Shown: positions 11,713 to 23,480 of the stretch, in pieces
How the letters are laid out: each line of letters starts with the position of its first letter
How positions within the stretch are numbered: position 1 is the first letter of the stretch
Assembly: GCA_024516155.1 (NCBI GenBank)
Contig: JAJJXM010000052.1
Coordinates: 124,001-188,000, forward strand
DNA: 64,000 nt
From: Pyronema omphalodes
Taxonomy: Eukaryota; Ascomycota; Pezizomycetes; Pezizales; Pyronemataceae
Direction of reading: 5' to 3'
Notes under the pieces: generated by a model
What the model saw: the letters and a program-made list of their open reading frames with translations, nothing else
What the model was told of the DNA's origin: nothing
Databases searched by the model: none
Made by a program: the position numbers and the translations under genes

Positions 11713-14700
11713 CGAATTACCCGCAGATGGCTCCGTAATAAACAGCCGAAGATATTTTCCGCTCGGACAAAGGTGGGAGGTTTTGACAGCAAACATCAGA
11801 TTGTGGAAAGATTTGTACAACCACATTATGGTGGCATAAACCAAGACATGGAAGTCTGTGTACAAAAGCCCCATTTGGGATACAGGACGGGGGGAATGAG
11901 GAACGGACGGTCAGAGATGGTCCCGTGGATGATTGTCTATCATTCCGAATAATGACCGAAACTTCCTGTTGCAAATCCGGATCCTGCTGCGATGTGTTGC
12001 ACGGCATCTTCCCTCATCACATAAACTCGCGATTTACTTTTTCCAAGACGATCTTTTAGATCATCTCCTTCTTCTTCCGACATCGCATGCGTGATCACGG
12101 GTAGGTTAAAGATGAGACAGGTGCGTGTGGTAAGTGTAGGAAGGAAGCAACGGAACACCAGGCAAATCTAAAAGTCAAAGAGACACACCTATCTGTCCGT
12201 GAGCAGCAAAGTCCTCACACCAGTAAAAGTTATTTATGCAATGTAGGTCTTTGCGTATTGATAATCATGGCTGGTGCTCTTTCTTTAGAGGTTGACTCGC
12301 TATTATGGTTACGGTAGCCCCACCGCAATCCCGCCGTGTCCTTGCAGTTTGGCCTAGCGTAGAGGACGCTCTTGATGCCGACCTCTCAACTCGAACCTCC
12401 TGTTTTCCTCCTACCTACCAGTGTCCGACTGGGGCTTACATATACTTACAACGCGCACATTCAAATAAGACACCGGGATAAGTGGAGGATTGGGCAAATG
12501 GGTACATTCCCCGGCCTTCAAACCCATGTCTTCCCGCAATCTGCCGCCTCAGTTGCACGATGGTCTGCAGTCCGCCTGATGACCTGCCTATTAAATGCTT
12601 CGTACCCCACCGGGATAGAGGGAATTAAAGCCTGAAGAATGATCGTCGAAGGGACACAGATATGGTGAACGAGCCTTATTGTGCCATGTGCGAAAAAGCA
12701 CGTTATAGTCCCACACATTCGTGCAACACAATTATCTGAAAGGACGTACCTCTCGGTTCGACATATTTTACTGGAGAATACTGTATCTAGGCGTAGAGTA
12801 CCACATAAAATAACGCACAGCTGTATGTCTGTGGCTTATTCCAGAAGTTGTTAGTTGGATGATATGTCAACCAGACGGAATTCACCTTTTTACATTAATG
12901 ATGTGCTCTGTTGGAAGGGGGGAGGCACCGTGAGGGGTGCAACGATTGTAGTACGAAGCCAATAACGATAAATCTGTTCAAAGTTTCCGTGACTGGGGCT
13001 ATTTGGATGTTACTGAAATAGTGGGGATAATCCGTTGATAGAAATCCCAATGCGAGCCGCACCGGAGGAGTATCCGTTTCCCATGGTTTCCTCCCTGCAG
13101 CGATCGGTCGGAAGGTTGTAACAGCTACTTCCGCATACCAGTTTTTCCTTTGTTTCCTTCCGCTCGGGTATCGCCGCGGGTACTTATGTAGGTGTGTACA
13201 ACTGCAGAGAATATGCGGCCCATGCCGCTCCATCGGAGATATGGTTTTTGGTATGTAATGAGGGTCCATAGTAGAAAAGCCCGTTTGGTGGAAGACCATT
13301 CATGTGGCGCCGTAACTCCCGTAGTAGCAGCAGACCTGAGACGCCGCTTGCCTGTCAACTCAGCAGGACAGTTGTATGGCCGGGAGTGGGTAATAGGGCA
13401 ATAGGATCATTAACTGAACACCTATTCGCAGCAGAAGCATGTCTCTGTGACGGGCGGCACAAGCAGCAGAACCACACGAGATAACTCCTATTCACGGCGC
13501 GTGTACGCTGCTTGCACAGGTGCACATTGCAATGCCTGGTCTGGTGCGGGTTGATTCATTTGTTCATCCGTTGTCGGTTACTGTGATTGATTGCTGAGTT
13601 GCGTGTGATTGATTAGATGGGGTTGGCCTTTTGGAATTGCCTGCCTCCAGTAATCCGGTAGTGTAGGTGTGTTGGGTGGTGTCGCGGCCTATCGGCGAAA
13701 TACCGGTCTCTTAGCACACCTTTCTACACCGGTTTAGTAGTAGACAGTAATTTATTGTTAGTATGGTTCGCCCCCACCGGTTAGGTGTTAATGTACGAGA
13801 TGAACATGATGAACATGAAGCGAGAAGCGAGGACACGCTAGGAACTCCGCAGACTTAGATAGATATCGAGGATTGATCGCACACCGCTGGTGATCTTGTC
13901 CCCTTCTCCTATTCCAACCCACTGTCCCCAGAGCTAAAATTGTTCCGGAGAAGCCAGACAGCCAGCCAACCAGCGAACAAGCCGGTCAGCCGGCCAATAA
14001 GAAATTAGTTTGAATGCCCAGAGCATCTCTTGCATCGCATTTCTGTGGATGAGAGGGCAGGAGATGCAGCTGGGGGGGGGGGGGGGTGTTGAGCTGAAGA
14101 GAGGAAGTTGGAAAAATTGCAGGGAGAGCTGTGAGTTGCATGGGAGCTTTAGAGCAGCGCGGATGAATGGGATGGAGATGGAGGAGAGGGTGTACGGGCA
14201 GTGGTGGAGGAGAGTAAGCGGTGGGCGCGGAGAGTGAGTGAACTGCGGTGACAGCCCCGCTCTAATTGATAGTGGAGACTGCTCTTCTGCTCTGCGTTGA
14301 CAGCCTTCTGTGCCTTCTTCGCCGCCTCATGCTCGTTCGTCCTCCTCCTCGTCTTCTCACATCCTCCACCTACCTCCACTCCTCCATCACCTCCTCTCTG
14401 TTCGCCGTCTTCCCGCAGGAAAGTTCCCTCGCTCTCTGATTAGCCCATCCTAGCACTTTGCCATGTGGTGTTCTTTATGTTCTTTACCCTGTCCTGTGTC
14501 CCTCCTGCACCGCCTATCTTAGCTGCTGCTGCTGCTTTTGGCGTGCTTCCTTTTCGTGTCTGCCCTTGTTGCTCCTGTTGGTGGTCCTTGGGCGGTGGTC
14601 AGTGCTAAGGACCCTAGCTGCTTGTAGCTGCTCGCCCTTCGAAGCTGCGCAACAGCAGGCGCGACCACCGAATGGTTAGCCTTCGCATCCCTCGCTAGTC

Positions 14701-15006
14701 GCAACGGTAGCACAGCGAATAATTTCCTGACTCCCTGACCTCCGCCAAAGAAATCTCCTTCTGCCTTTCCCGTCACGGCCAGAGCACCATCCCCGAGCCC
14801 TCAACCCCTCCCCCATCCCAGCGTGCATTGCTAGCACAGCCGGAAAAAAGCAATCGGGGAGCAGCTGCAAGGTTATTTAGATTTAGAATATGTTGAATGA
14901 ATCTCGGGACGAAGAGCTCCACCGCTACATAGGGGTGGTAGTGGTGGTGGTGATTATTGGGATGTGATGGTGGTGGCATGGTGAATGGATAGCGGATTTG
15001 AGTATT

Positions 15007-15128
15007 GAGCAGCAGCAGCAGCAGAATTAGAAACAGAGGAAGGAGCAGAAGCAGGAGCAGAAGCAGAAGCAGAAGCAGAAGCAGAAGCAAAAGCAGGAGC
15101 ATCAGCATCAGCATCAGCATCAATATCA
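15007..15128. repeat. AGC / AGAAGC / ATCAGC compound microsatellite
   Basis: A run of AGC units is followed by AGAAGC hexamers and then ATCAGC hexamers. On the minus strand it would encode poly-Leu or poly-Ile stretches, which explains the spurious 206-codon ORF there. Confidence 0.9.
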
Positions 15129-15220
15129 TCATCTCATAGAGCAGCGGTAAAGCAGAGCAGAACCGGCATACCAGCAGACCCAGCAGACCACATACCACAA
15201 AGGCAACCACCTCCAGCATT

Positions 15221-15319
15221 ACCACCACCACCACCACAATCACCACTGCAATCACCACTGCAATCACCACAACCACAACCACAACCACAACCACCACCAC
15301 CACCAGCACCACCACCAGC
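15221..15319. repeat. CAC-type microsatellite
   Basis: Repeats of ACC and AATCACCACTGC, then AACCAC hexamers, then ACC again. Strongly asymmetric: almost no G on the + strand. It explains spurious poly-Val and poly-Gly ORFs on the minus strand. Confidence 0.9.
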
Positions 15320-15499
15320 CTGATTGATCTCCTCCACCACCTAGCATCAATCCGCGAGCCCGTGTGAGCACTCCTCCGCAAGCCTGTCAACACTCAATCA
15401 GCTCGCTCGCTCAAAGACCCCCCGGGTGTCTATTTATGTTACATTCATGAAATAATATACCCATTCCATACCGACTATCCTATCCATACACCACACGCA

Positions 15500-15517
15500 C
15501 CCCCCCCCCCCCCCCCC
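15500..15517. repeat. Poly-C run of 18
   Basis: Uninterrupted 18-nt C homopolymer about 0.8 kb upstream of the transcription-factor start; the longest homopolymer noticed in the window. Confidence 0.9.
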
Positions 15518-16313
15518 TCCCAACCCCACAAGGTCAATCAGCAGCCTCCGCAGGGCGGCACTGACTGGCTTCCTTCCGTCCCAATCCATCCCATCTCTGC
15601 ACCGCCCATCCATACCGCCGCGTTCCGCAAGACAGACATATCGCTCACACACTTATTGCCATTTCCACTGTCGCCGCCGCTCACACACTCGCTCCCATCC
15701 TATGCCTTGTATCTTTACTTTTTCCAATCCACTCCTTCAGGTTTAGCTAGGCTGTCTGGCAGCTCATATTGCCTCCTGTTCCCTGTATGTATGATTTTCC
15801 TTCGCTCCAATCGTGCGGTCCTGGGCTGCTTAAAACTTCCGCTTGTTATTTGGGTTATAATATGCTCACATGTGCCCACCCACCCTCCGTTTCCGACCTC
15901 AAGGTTTCCTGCCCTGTCTGTCTGAACAGAGTTGCTCGTTCGTTCGCTCGTTCGCCCATCGAAGCCTGCTGCCTGCGTCCGTCGTCGCCCATTCCACGGC
16001 CTCAACCGGACCATACGCTGCGAGTGCTACAGCTCGGTACCGACTGCACTCCCGGCACTACCACCAACAAGCTGTACAGTGATCACTGTATCAAAAAATT
16101 CTCCAACCGTCCATGCAACATTCAGCCTTCACATTTCTAGCTGCAGTCAATTGCGCTTGTCGGTCTCGATTAGTCTAGTGGCTGCTAATACTCGCCAGAG
16201 TAGCCAGAGTATTCACGGAGGCGCATAACGAGCACGACACAGGGAACAGGGTCCGCCGCTGCTTGGTACTTGAAGGATAGCTTCCGCCCTCGAATTCACC
16301 GAGCACGAACTTT

Positions 16314-18684
16314 ATGCAAGCTCCCATGCAATCTTCTTCTTCTCCAGGAGGTCTCCAGGTGCCATCGTCGTTTGGTGCACGAAGATCGATATCCCACGAT
16401 CTGGCGAGGTTTTCGCTTGACCTAGCTCCAGAGCGTCGCCGAGTGCACAACAACAAAGTGCCATATCCGTCGCCGCCCATGTCACATTCGCCGCCGCCGC
16501 CAAACCCACCGTCGCCCGGAGCGCAGGGTCATCCACCGCAGACGGCTCACTACGGCGTGAATCCGGTTCAAATGCAGCCGCAGTCGAGTTATGCACAGCC
16601 TTCGTACAGACAGTACCTCCCAGAGCAAACACAGCATCAACAGCAGCAACAACATCCTCAGCAGTCACAGCCGGTCTCGTATGCCTCATATTCGTCAAAC
16701 TCTGCAGAGTCAGAGTCTTATCAACCTGTCCATCCACAGCTTAGAAACACAAACGACCGCTTTGCTCCTCCTCCTCCGCCTCCGCCTCCCACAATGTCCG
16801 GACAAACTCAACAAACATACCACAACCAGTTCCCTCCTCCTCCCATGCCTCTGAGGAGACCAAAATCACATGTAGCTTCAGCATGTGTGAACTGTAAAAA
16901 GGCCCATTTGGCCTGTGACAGTACGTATCCCCCTTGGTTTTTGTTCCATAACCCCCGCAGTCCGAAGTTTGAAGGGCCGAGTTTTTCTCGGTTATTCATT
17001 TTTACTTCTGATGGATACGGTGCCCAACACTGCGAAGAGTTCCCTCATGCGTTCTGGGTCGGACCGCCTGGATATTGTGGGGGAGGTTGTAGGAGTGTCC
17101 GCTGGTTCCCACATGTCACAAAAACCCTCAACTATTTTCTGCAGCCTTATCATATCCTTCTTCTGGCTATTCATATTATCCCAAAATATTTCTGGATTCC
17201 CTCGGGATCGTAATGGTGTTCCCCATGGATTATCACCTCATGAAGATTACATCACGTGATACTACTTTCATTTGGAAGTAATATATTTAGTTCCGCCTAT
17301 CATTGCTCCAAAGCAATCTCCCGTTTCCCACCATTTCCGAATGCCTTTTTGTGGTTATTTTTATTTCGTAGTTGGCTGACATGTTATTTAGCTCGACGAC
17401 CATGTCCCCGATGTGTTGGATTGGGAAAGCAGGTGGGTGAAATTTATCATATTTCTGGAGAACGTCTGCTAACATGACTAGGATACATGCGTCGATGTCC
17501 AGCACAAGAAGCGTGGGCGCCCAAGATTAAGGGATGACCACCGTTCTCACAGCTTTGAAATTGCAGCTATGGCCAGACCTGGGGGAAACGTGACCTCTCC
17601 TTCGTCTCCATCGATTGCCCCATCGTTCCGACCGAGCACCCACAGAATACTGAAATCGCAAGCAGAATCGCCTCGGTTTTCAAGAAGACCATCCCTGACA
17701 CCTCGCGAAGATATTCTTGGGCATCATAGCCATGGCAGCTACTTTGACCCCCGACCATCTTCGAGGCCCTCAAGGATGCACATGCCGACACTTTCAAATG
17801 CAACTGCATTCTTGACAGTTGATTGGGAATTCATAAAGTCGAGTGGAGGTATTGGGGAGTTGCTCGGATATGCGGCGAATGAACTGGATTGCCAGAAGGA
17901 TTTGTTCTCGATTGTCTTGGAGACAGACTTTGAAAAGCTGAAGCAGCTGCGGCAAAGAATCTTTAATGAATTTCCCCCGTTGAGAGATTCTAGAAGATCA
18001 TCTCCAAACGATTTGTGGCGCATTTTGCCAGACAACCATCTTCTGCCGGAGATTCAAGGGACATCAATCCACCAAGAAGTCCTTCACATGCGTCATCCGG
18101 ATGGACAGTACTTCAAAATCCGAATCAGGGCACATTTGGCGTATAGTCAAGCGTACGTTGTGGTCGTGGTATTTTCGCATCCTAACGAGATGCCGCCTCC
18201 TTTGCAACTCAACAGTTCGGCGTATGCAAGCCGATTGGGTGCCCCGACACCCGGATCCGGATCTTCGACGTCGCTTCAATCGCCGTCCTTCCATCTTCAA
18301 GTGCAACCCGGTCCTCAGTCGCCGTACTCTAATCCCGGAATGGTGTCAACTTCCCCGATGGAATCGCGTCCCAGGACTATTCACGAATCAGCATATCCTC
18401 CAATCACGCAATACATGAACGCGCCTACGCCTGCGCCACCCGCACCGTCGCCGCCCTATTATCGCAACCCTAACTCACCGGCTAACCTCACGCCGACAAC
18501 CACAACTTTCAACCAGCCTAGTCAGAGCACGATGCAGCAGAAAGACCTTCAACTACCACCGCTTCAGCTTCCTCGATATAACGAAATCGAGGGTAGAGTG
18601 CCAATGCCATATACACCTGATGAGACGGATCGGACGGAGACGCCACGGCGTCAGAGGATTGGAGTGAAGGAGATGGTTGAATGA
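16314..18684 (+). CDS. Zn2Cys6 transcription factor with PAS domain
   Basis: Predicted nuclear sequence-specific regulator, 616 aa in three exons: 16314-16920, 17392-17432, 17482-18684 (introns of 471 and 49 bp, phases 1 and 0). The binuclear zinc cluster is assembled over all three exons: C191-x2-C194-x6-C201-x5-C207-x2-C210-x8-C219, followed by a basic KKRGRPRLRDD linker. A PAS-like domain lies at about residues 325-445 (VDWEFIKSSGG...LLGYAANEL...HPDGQYFKIRI). The N-terminus is Pro/Gln-rich with poly-Q and poly-P, and the C-terminal 150 residues are Pro/Ser-rich. The start is the first ATG of the open frame; a start further upstream cannot be excluded. The Zn2Cys6 + PAS pairing recalls the AcuK/AcuM/ERT1 type, but the flank after the cluster differs, so I give no symbol and infer no target genes. 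Confidence 0.88.
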
Positions 18685-21600
18685 CGGTGAAAGTTTCTCA
18701 AAGTGATGGAAGGAAGACAATCCCTTGCAATCTATTTGACACCTCCTACCTAACCTTCGACGCCTTCAAATACTATCAGATTATCCTACCATGTAAACGA
18801 GCAGTAGCCGGTAACCGACAGAAACACAATGCTTGTTTAGATTCCCTTTTTATTCGTTTGCTTTTTTTTTACACAAATTTTGTTTTGGAAACGGTTTCGG
18901 ACGGTGTTATTTTTTGTTCCAGTATAACTAACCCACTTTGGGTTTCCATCTAATCAGCTTTTCCTCAACCGAGCGCCGTTTGCGACAGATACCAATATTT
19001 CCTTAGATGTTTTTGGGTGGAGCGGTCAGGAGTTCAACGGTTGCAACCTGTAACGTAGAGGACCGAAGTGACGAGGCCGGCGCCCGTTAGGCTGCAGTCA
19101 GCCGAGGAGGAATGAGTGCGAAAGCGCAACAGCGGGAGAGTGAGAGTACATTTTGGGATTTGAACCCAGTACAATTTTCCTTGGCAACAGATTCTTTTTT
19201 TCTTCTTTTTAACTTCTGGGTGGCTTGTCATTTTCGTTTTCGTATTTGTCTACACGGGTGTATGGGCTTTTTGGCTTTTTGGCTTCTTCGATTTCTTTTT
19301 CAGGGCAACATATTTTTTTTCATACCTGTGAATATGGATGGTCGGTTTTTTTTTTCCCACGGGCGGCATATTTGTTTTTTTATTTTTTTGATCAAGTTGC
19401 GAAATTTGCGAGTTTTTCTTTGTGAAGCGGGCAGCGCTGCGTTCTTTTCTTTTACACCCGCAAATTGTTTTAGGATTGATTTTTTTTGTAATAGGTGTGA
19501 TATATATGGACTAAAGAGAGAGAATTGCGGAGGAATGCGGGGAATTTTGGAGGATTTTGGAGGAGATGTGAGGAAACAGAGGATAGGTAACACACAGGAT
19601 AACAGTACAAGAAATATTGAGAAAAGGTCAGACCGAATTTTAGTGCCTAAATGAAACATCGTGAACTCAGGAAGCGGACGTGCAGCAATAAGCAAAACAA
19701 GACTTGAAGTTCTTATCTATCTTCCGGCTACAGAAATTCTTCACATGAAAGGTAATGTACCGCTGTTACTATATGTACTCAACCTAAAGCTGAAATATCG
19801 TGGAGACCGCGTGCTCATATCGGAGTATTCGTTGCGTGCGACTTCCCGCATTCAGCCACAATGTGCTGAAGAATTTTTGGAGCGACAGGAACCTTGTTGG
19901 GAAGGACGGAAGTACGCCGAAAGCTCAAAGCAAGGTTGGTGGTTCCGTAATGCCCACTGGCGAGGGCTGAATAAGGCTATTCTAGGTAGGGTATCACAGT
20001 GGCGCCAGAGCGGCCCGGGACGGTACTACCCGTGACAAGGCAAAGCGGCCGCCAGTTAACGTGATGTACCAAGTAGTGTTTTGGTGTCATGTAGACAGTA
20101 TGGAAAAGTACAAGGAAAAAGGGGAATACCTCAAGGGCAAGATATTTATATTTGGACTATTAGAATCGTCCTGAGCCAAATTTCATGAGCTTATGAGAGA
20201 GAGGTCCAGTATGGATTTTCACCCACAATCACTCAGTGTTACTATCATCGGTAACGAATATTTTTGAGTTCATTCATTTGAAACGAAGTTTTTAGTAATT
20301 AATGTTATAATAACAGTAAAAGCTATGACAGTCAAATCCAGTCATTTTAACGCTTAGAACACTCGGATAGCAATTATAAAATTCATTATTTGGTTCAATT
20401 AACTAAAATGTGATTTGCGGTCATTTTAATCCCAGGTATCGGTGTCTCTGGGATCTCTGGCATTACTGATTACTCTTTCTGAATAACTTCTCTATGCAAA
20501 GAATGTATCTCGGTCTCTCAATTTTAGGGTCACCGGGCTCACCAGTCTCAGCTGAGGATAATCTGCGACTTCATGAGCATAGTTACACTAGTTAGCGTTG
20601 GATCCCATGGAGTTGCACCTGGACTTTATTGAATATATCGGTAGCTGCGTAAAACGCTGAAGAGTATAATTTATCTAGCTGTAAGGTTGGGTAAGAGGTG
20701 ATAACATGGCTGTATATGAACTTCTTAATAAAATTGGACAATAATTCAGCACGAAGCCCGAACTCTTCGTCTTCAGATGAAGGTCAACTCAGAAGTTGGG
20801 GGTAATGTCATAATCAGTACGGGTTAAGTACTGCAATTCATATTTCAGTGAATGTGGGTTCACAATACCCCGCACTCTAGCTACCAGGCCTGGCACAGCT
20901 TCCCCCCCTCCCGCGATTTCAAAAATATTTCTTCTGTTCCAACCCTCTGCTTCGGTCTTTGTTGCACGTCATCCCAACCAACCCCTACTCTCTCGATTTA
21001 AATATTAAGACCAAATCCATGGCACTGGAGCGCTGGAAACTGCCTCCAGTAGGCTTCATATAGAGTAGAAACCTTTGAGCTGTATATCTAATTGTATATA
21101 TGATCATCTATCTTCGAGAAAGCTAAACATTTGTTATACCATCATTCATTCAGTGTTCAGTAATACGATATTTACATTACAGTTTCTAGGTTATCTAACC
21201 GCAGCTAAAATCAAAGCGCAAACAAATGCTAAGGCAAAAATGAAAGCATATTAGAGAATACTGTAACACCAGACTTAAATCACGGTAAATACCTACAGCA
21301 TAGGGATCCTGTAAAACCAGCGGTAATTGCTATACAGCCCAACCCCCGGGCCCCAGTGTACTCAGAATCATCAAATAAATCAAAAACAGGTACCCTCAAA
21401 ATCTATCATACAACCCCACAGGACATCGATCTTCTAGCTCCATCAGTCTCGTCTTATTTTCTGTCGCTAAATTTGAAGAAAAGACACGCCTGTCAATGTT
21501 CTTTAACATCCCTCATCCTGAACATGCCCGGCTTTTCTTACATTCAAGTTCCTACTATCACGAAGGAAAACTGAGAAAGGCAAGACTGCATGAGGCCAGA

Positions 21601-23480
21601 TGATGCCCTTCCCCGACCCAATTGGAGGAGATTATCTTCAAAAATGACTGGAGAGAGCATAGACTTGGGAGGGTATATCAAGAACGACAAGCAAAGAGAG
21701 GCGGGAAGGTCCACGTAGAAAATGTGAGGTTGCGGTAAAATGGTGTGTGGTGGCGGGTATAGTTGATAATAGCTGCGCATGGAAATACTTAAGAAAAGTG
21801 TCGGGAAATTATTTGTTAATGTAGCGCTGTGGGGTATATATATATTCAATATTAGGTGCTCGACTCGGGGTATTTGGTTAGGGCCCTGGTGAGTTTCATG
21901 TACAGTCACTCGTAGATGGAAGGAATTATCAGAAACATGACGTGTTTATGTATCACTTATATGTAAGTGACTTTACTTGACAAATATGTCAAAATTGACT
22001 CCTCCTACCGTTAAATTTGTTTGCAGTATTAGAAAGCTATCATCACTTTACATTAGACAAATCAATGCAAAAAGGCGCGCTGCCTCTCAAAGTAAGATAA
22101 TTAGTTCTATTTCAGAAAAACGGGAAGATTTTAAGAAGAAATATAAAATGCTTTTTGGGCTTTAACCGGAAAATTCGGGCTTCTCCCAAGTTCCCATGAC
22201 GATGGGGATACCCCTTAGGGTGTATTGAAACCTAATACCCTCAAGCGAATTCTCCTACATCATATCGTAGTTTGGGACCCAGGTCAACCACCACCTCCCA
22301 ATCAGTGAAACCCTTTGCTAACTTTCCCAAACACTGCCTCCCTAGCGGCATCGTCAGAGCAGTGACACGTCATGGTCGGTGGTTGGCGTTCCCAAGCCCC
22401 AGGGATACACGTTTCGAGATTGCCTGGGAGGTAAAGGGAGTAGGATTAACGTGATTGGATAGCCTTCCTCAATAACCCAAGCGAAGTATCTAAATCGTAT
22501 CGGACTATGGGCCTAGGTTGACCGCCACCGTACAATCAAGGAGACTCTTTGCTAACTTTCCCACCATCTGCCTCCATACCGGCATCGTCAGAGCAGTAAC
22601 CCATCATGGCCGGTGGCGAATCTTCCCAAGCACCATGGATATTCATTTGGATATTGCTATAGTTGTAGAGTACAAGGTTTGTGCGGTTATCTCCGTAAGT
22701 TCTGTAAAGTCTTGGGTTGTCTGTAGAGAATTATTAGTATCACGATTTACATTTGTAGAGAGGAATCACACGCAAACAATTTATCTTGAAAGAAACGAAA
22801 TAAATGAACACCGCTGGTGAGGGTTCAACGTCGATGACCAGAAAAAGGTTCAAGATACCGGTAGTGGAGGAAAGGTGGAGTTGTTGTACATCTAGGTAGA
22901 AAGAGAAGCTTTGCTAGTAGCATAGTGGAGGGTGTAGATATAGCCTGGAGCTCCGGCTAGGCTTTCTTAACTGCACCCTCTTACCCAGGGAACCCTGTCA
23001 CTATGACCTCTACCGGTAACATTCTCTAACTCATCTCTCTTCCACACCTGCTTTTCTGTACTACGCATGTAGTCTGGTGCAGGGCATCATCGAATGTTTC
23101 GCGATTTGAAACAGTATTATTGATGGGAACCATTTATACGTGCATAGTACATTTAGACATTTAGACTAATACATTTAGCCTAATAAATTTGTGCTAATCG
23201 GGAAATAAATGTCGAGGTTCCAGCAGAATATGCGTAGTCGTTCTAAAACTGGTAAGATAATCAAATAAACCTGTAGAAAAGGTTTGTTTTATCCTGCATA
23301 AATCTTGCAGGCCTTGGTCGGCGTACGATTGAATGTATACATAAATAACTTCACGGGTTAATGTAATAATTCCAATGATTGTAAACTTTTGATTCCGACT
23401 AAAGCTCCTCTTCCTATACATTACAGCCAATTCTATCCAAAATTAATATCCCTAAGCAAAGCAAAACTTTTCCATCTTCT
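18685..23480. other. Gene-free intergenic DNA
   Basis: T-rich and Phe-coding low-complexity ORFs (19112-19654) and a few others under 130 codons without domains. An old tandem duplication lies at 22238-22656. No RNA gene was recognised. The left part must hold the 3' UTR of the Zn2Cys6-PAS gene and the right part that of URB1. Confidence 0.5.
22238..22656. repeat. Diverged tandem duplication, period about 235 bp
   Basis: Copy A about 22238-22420, copy B about 22473-22656. Shared blocks include TTTGCTAACTTTCCCA and GGCATCGTCAGAGCAGT. Both copies translate into similar short peptides in the + frames (GIVRAVT.HGRW), but each is a small ORF with stops on either side, so a coding origin is not established. 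Confidence 0.7.

Larger units (their letters stand above)
6263..13999. other. Gene-free intergenic DNA, middle part
   Basis: No ORF here has a recognisable domain; the longest are about 120-134 codons and look random. Notable: direct 15-bp copies of CTCGCAGCGAGCTCG at 8500-8514 and 8786-8800, a CTG/GCTGAT microsatellite at 10165-10241, and a 17-nt G run at 11696-11712. No tRNA, rRNA or other RNA gene was recognised. Confidence 0.5.
14000..16313. other. Upstream region of the Zn2Cys6-PAS gene, rich in simple repeats
   Basis: A CT-rich and microsatellite-rich stretch before the transcription-factor start. It contains G15 at 14072-14086, AGC/AGAAGC repeats at 15007-15128, CAC-type repeats at 15221-15319 and C18 at 15500-15517. 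Long repeat-rich leaders are common before fungal regulatory genes, so part of it may be 5' UTR or promoter (inference). ORFs across it are low-complexity products of the repeats. Confidence 0.5.

Noticed and set aside
14773..15393. 206-codon minus-strand ORF with long Val and Leu runs
   Set aside because: Direct translation of the CAC and AGC microsatellites; not a plausible membrane protein gene.
19130..19175. T-arm-like TTCAAAT flanked by GGG/CCC on the minus strand
   Set aside because: No matching acceptor stem, D-arm or anticodon arm could be folded around it.
19112..19654. 180-codon Phe-rich ORF
   Set aside because: Arises from T-rich DNA downstream of the Zn2Cys6-PAS gene; no domain, no splice context.
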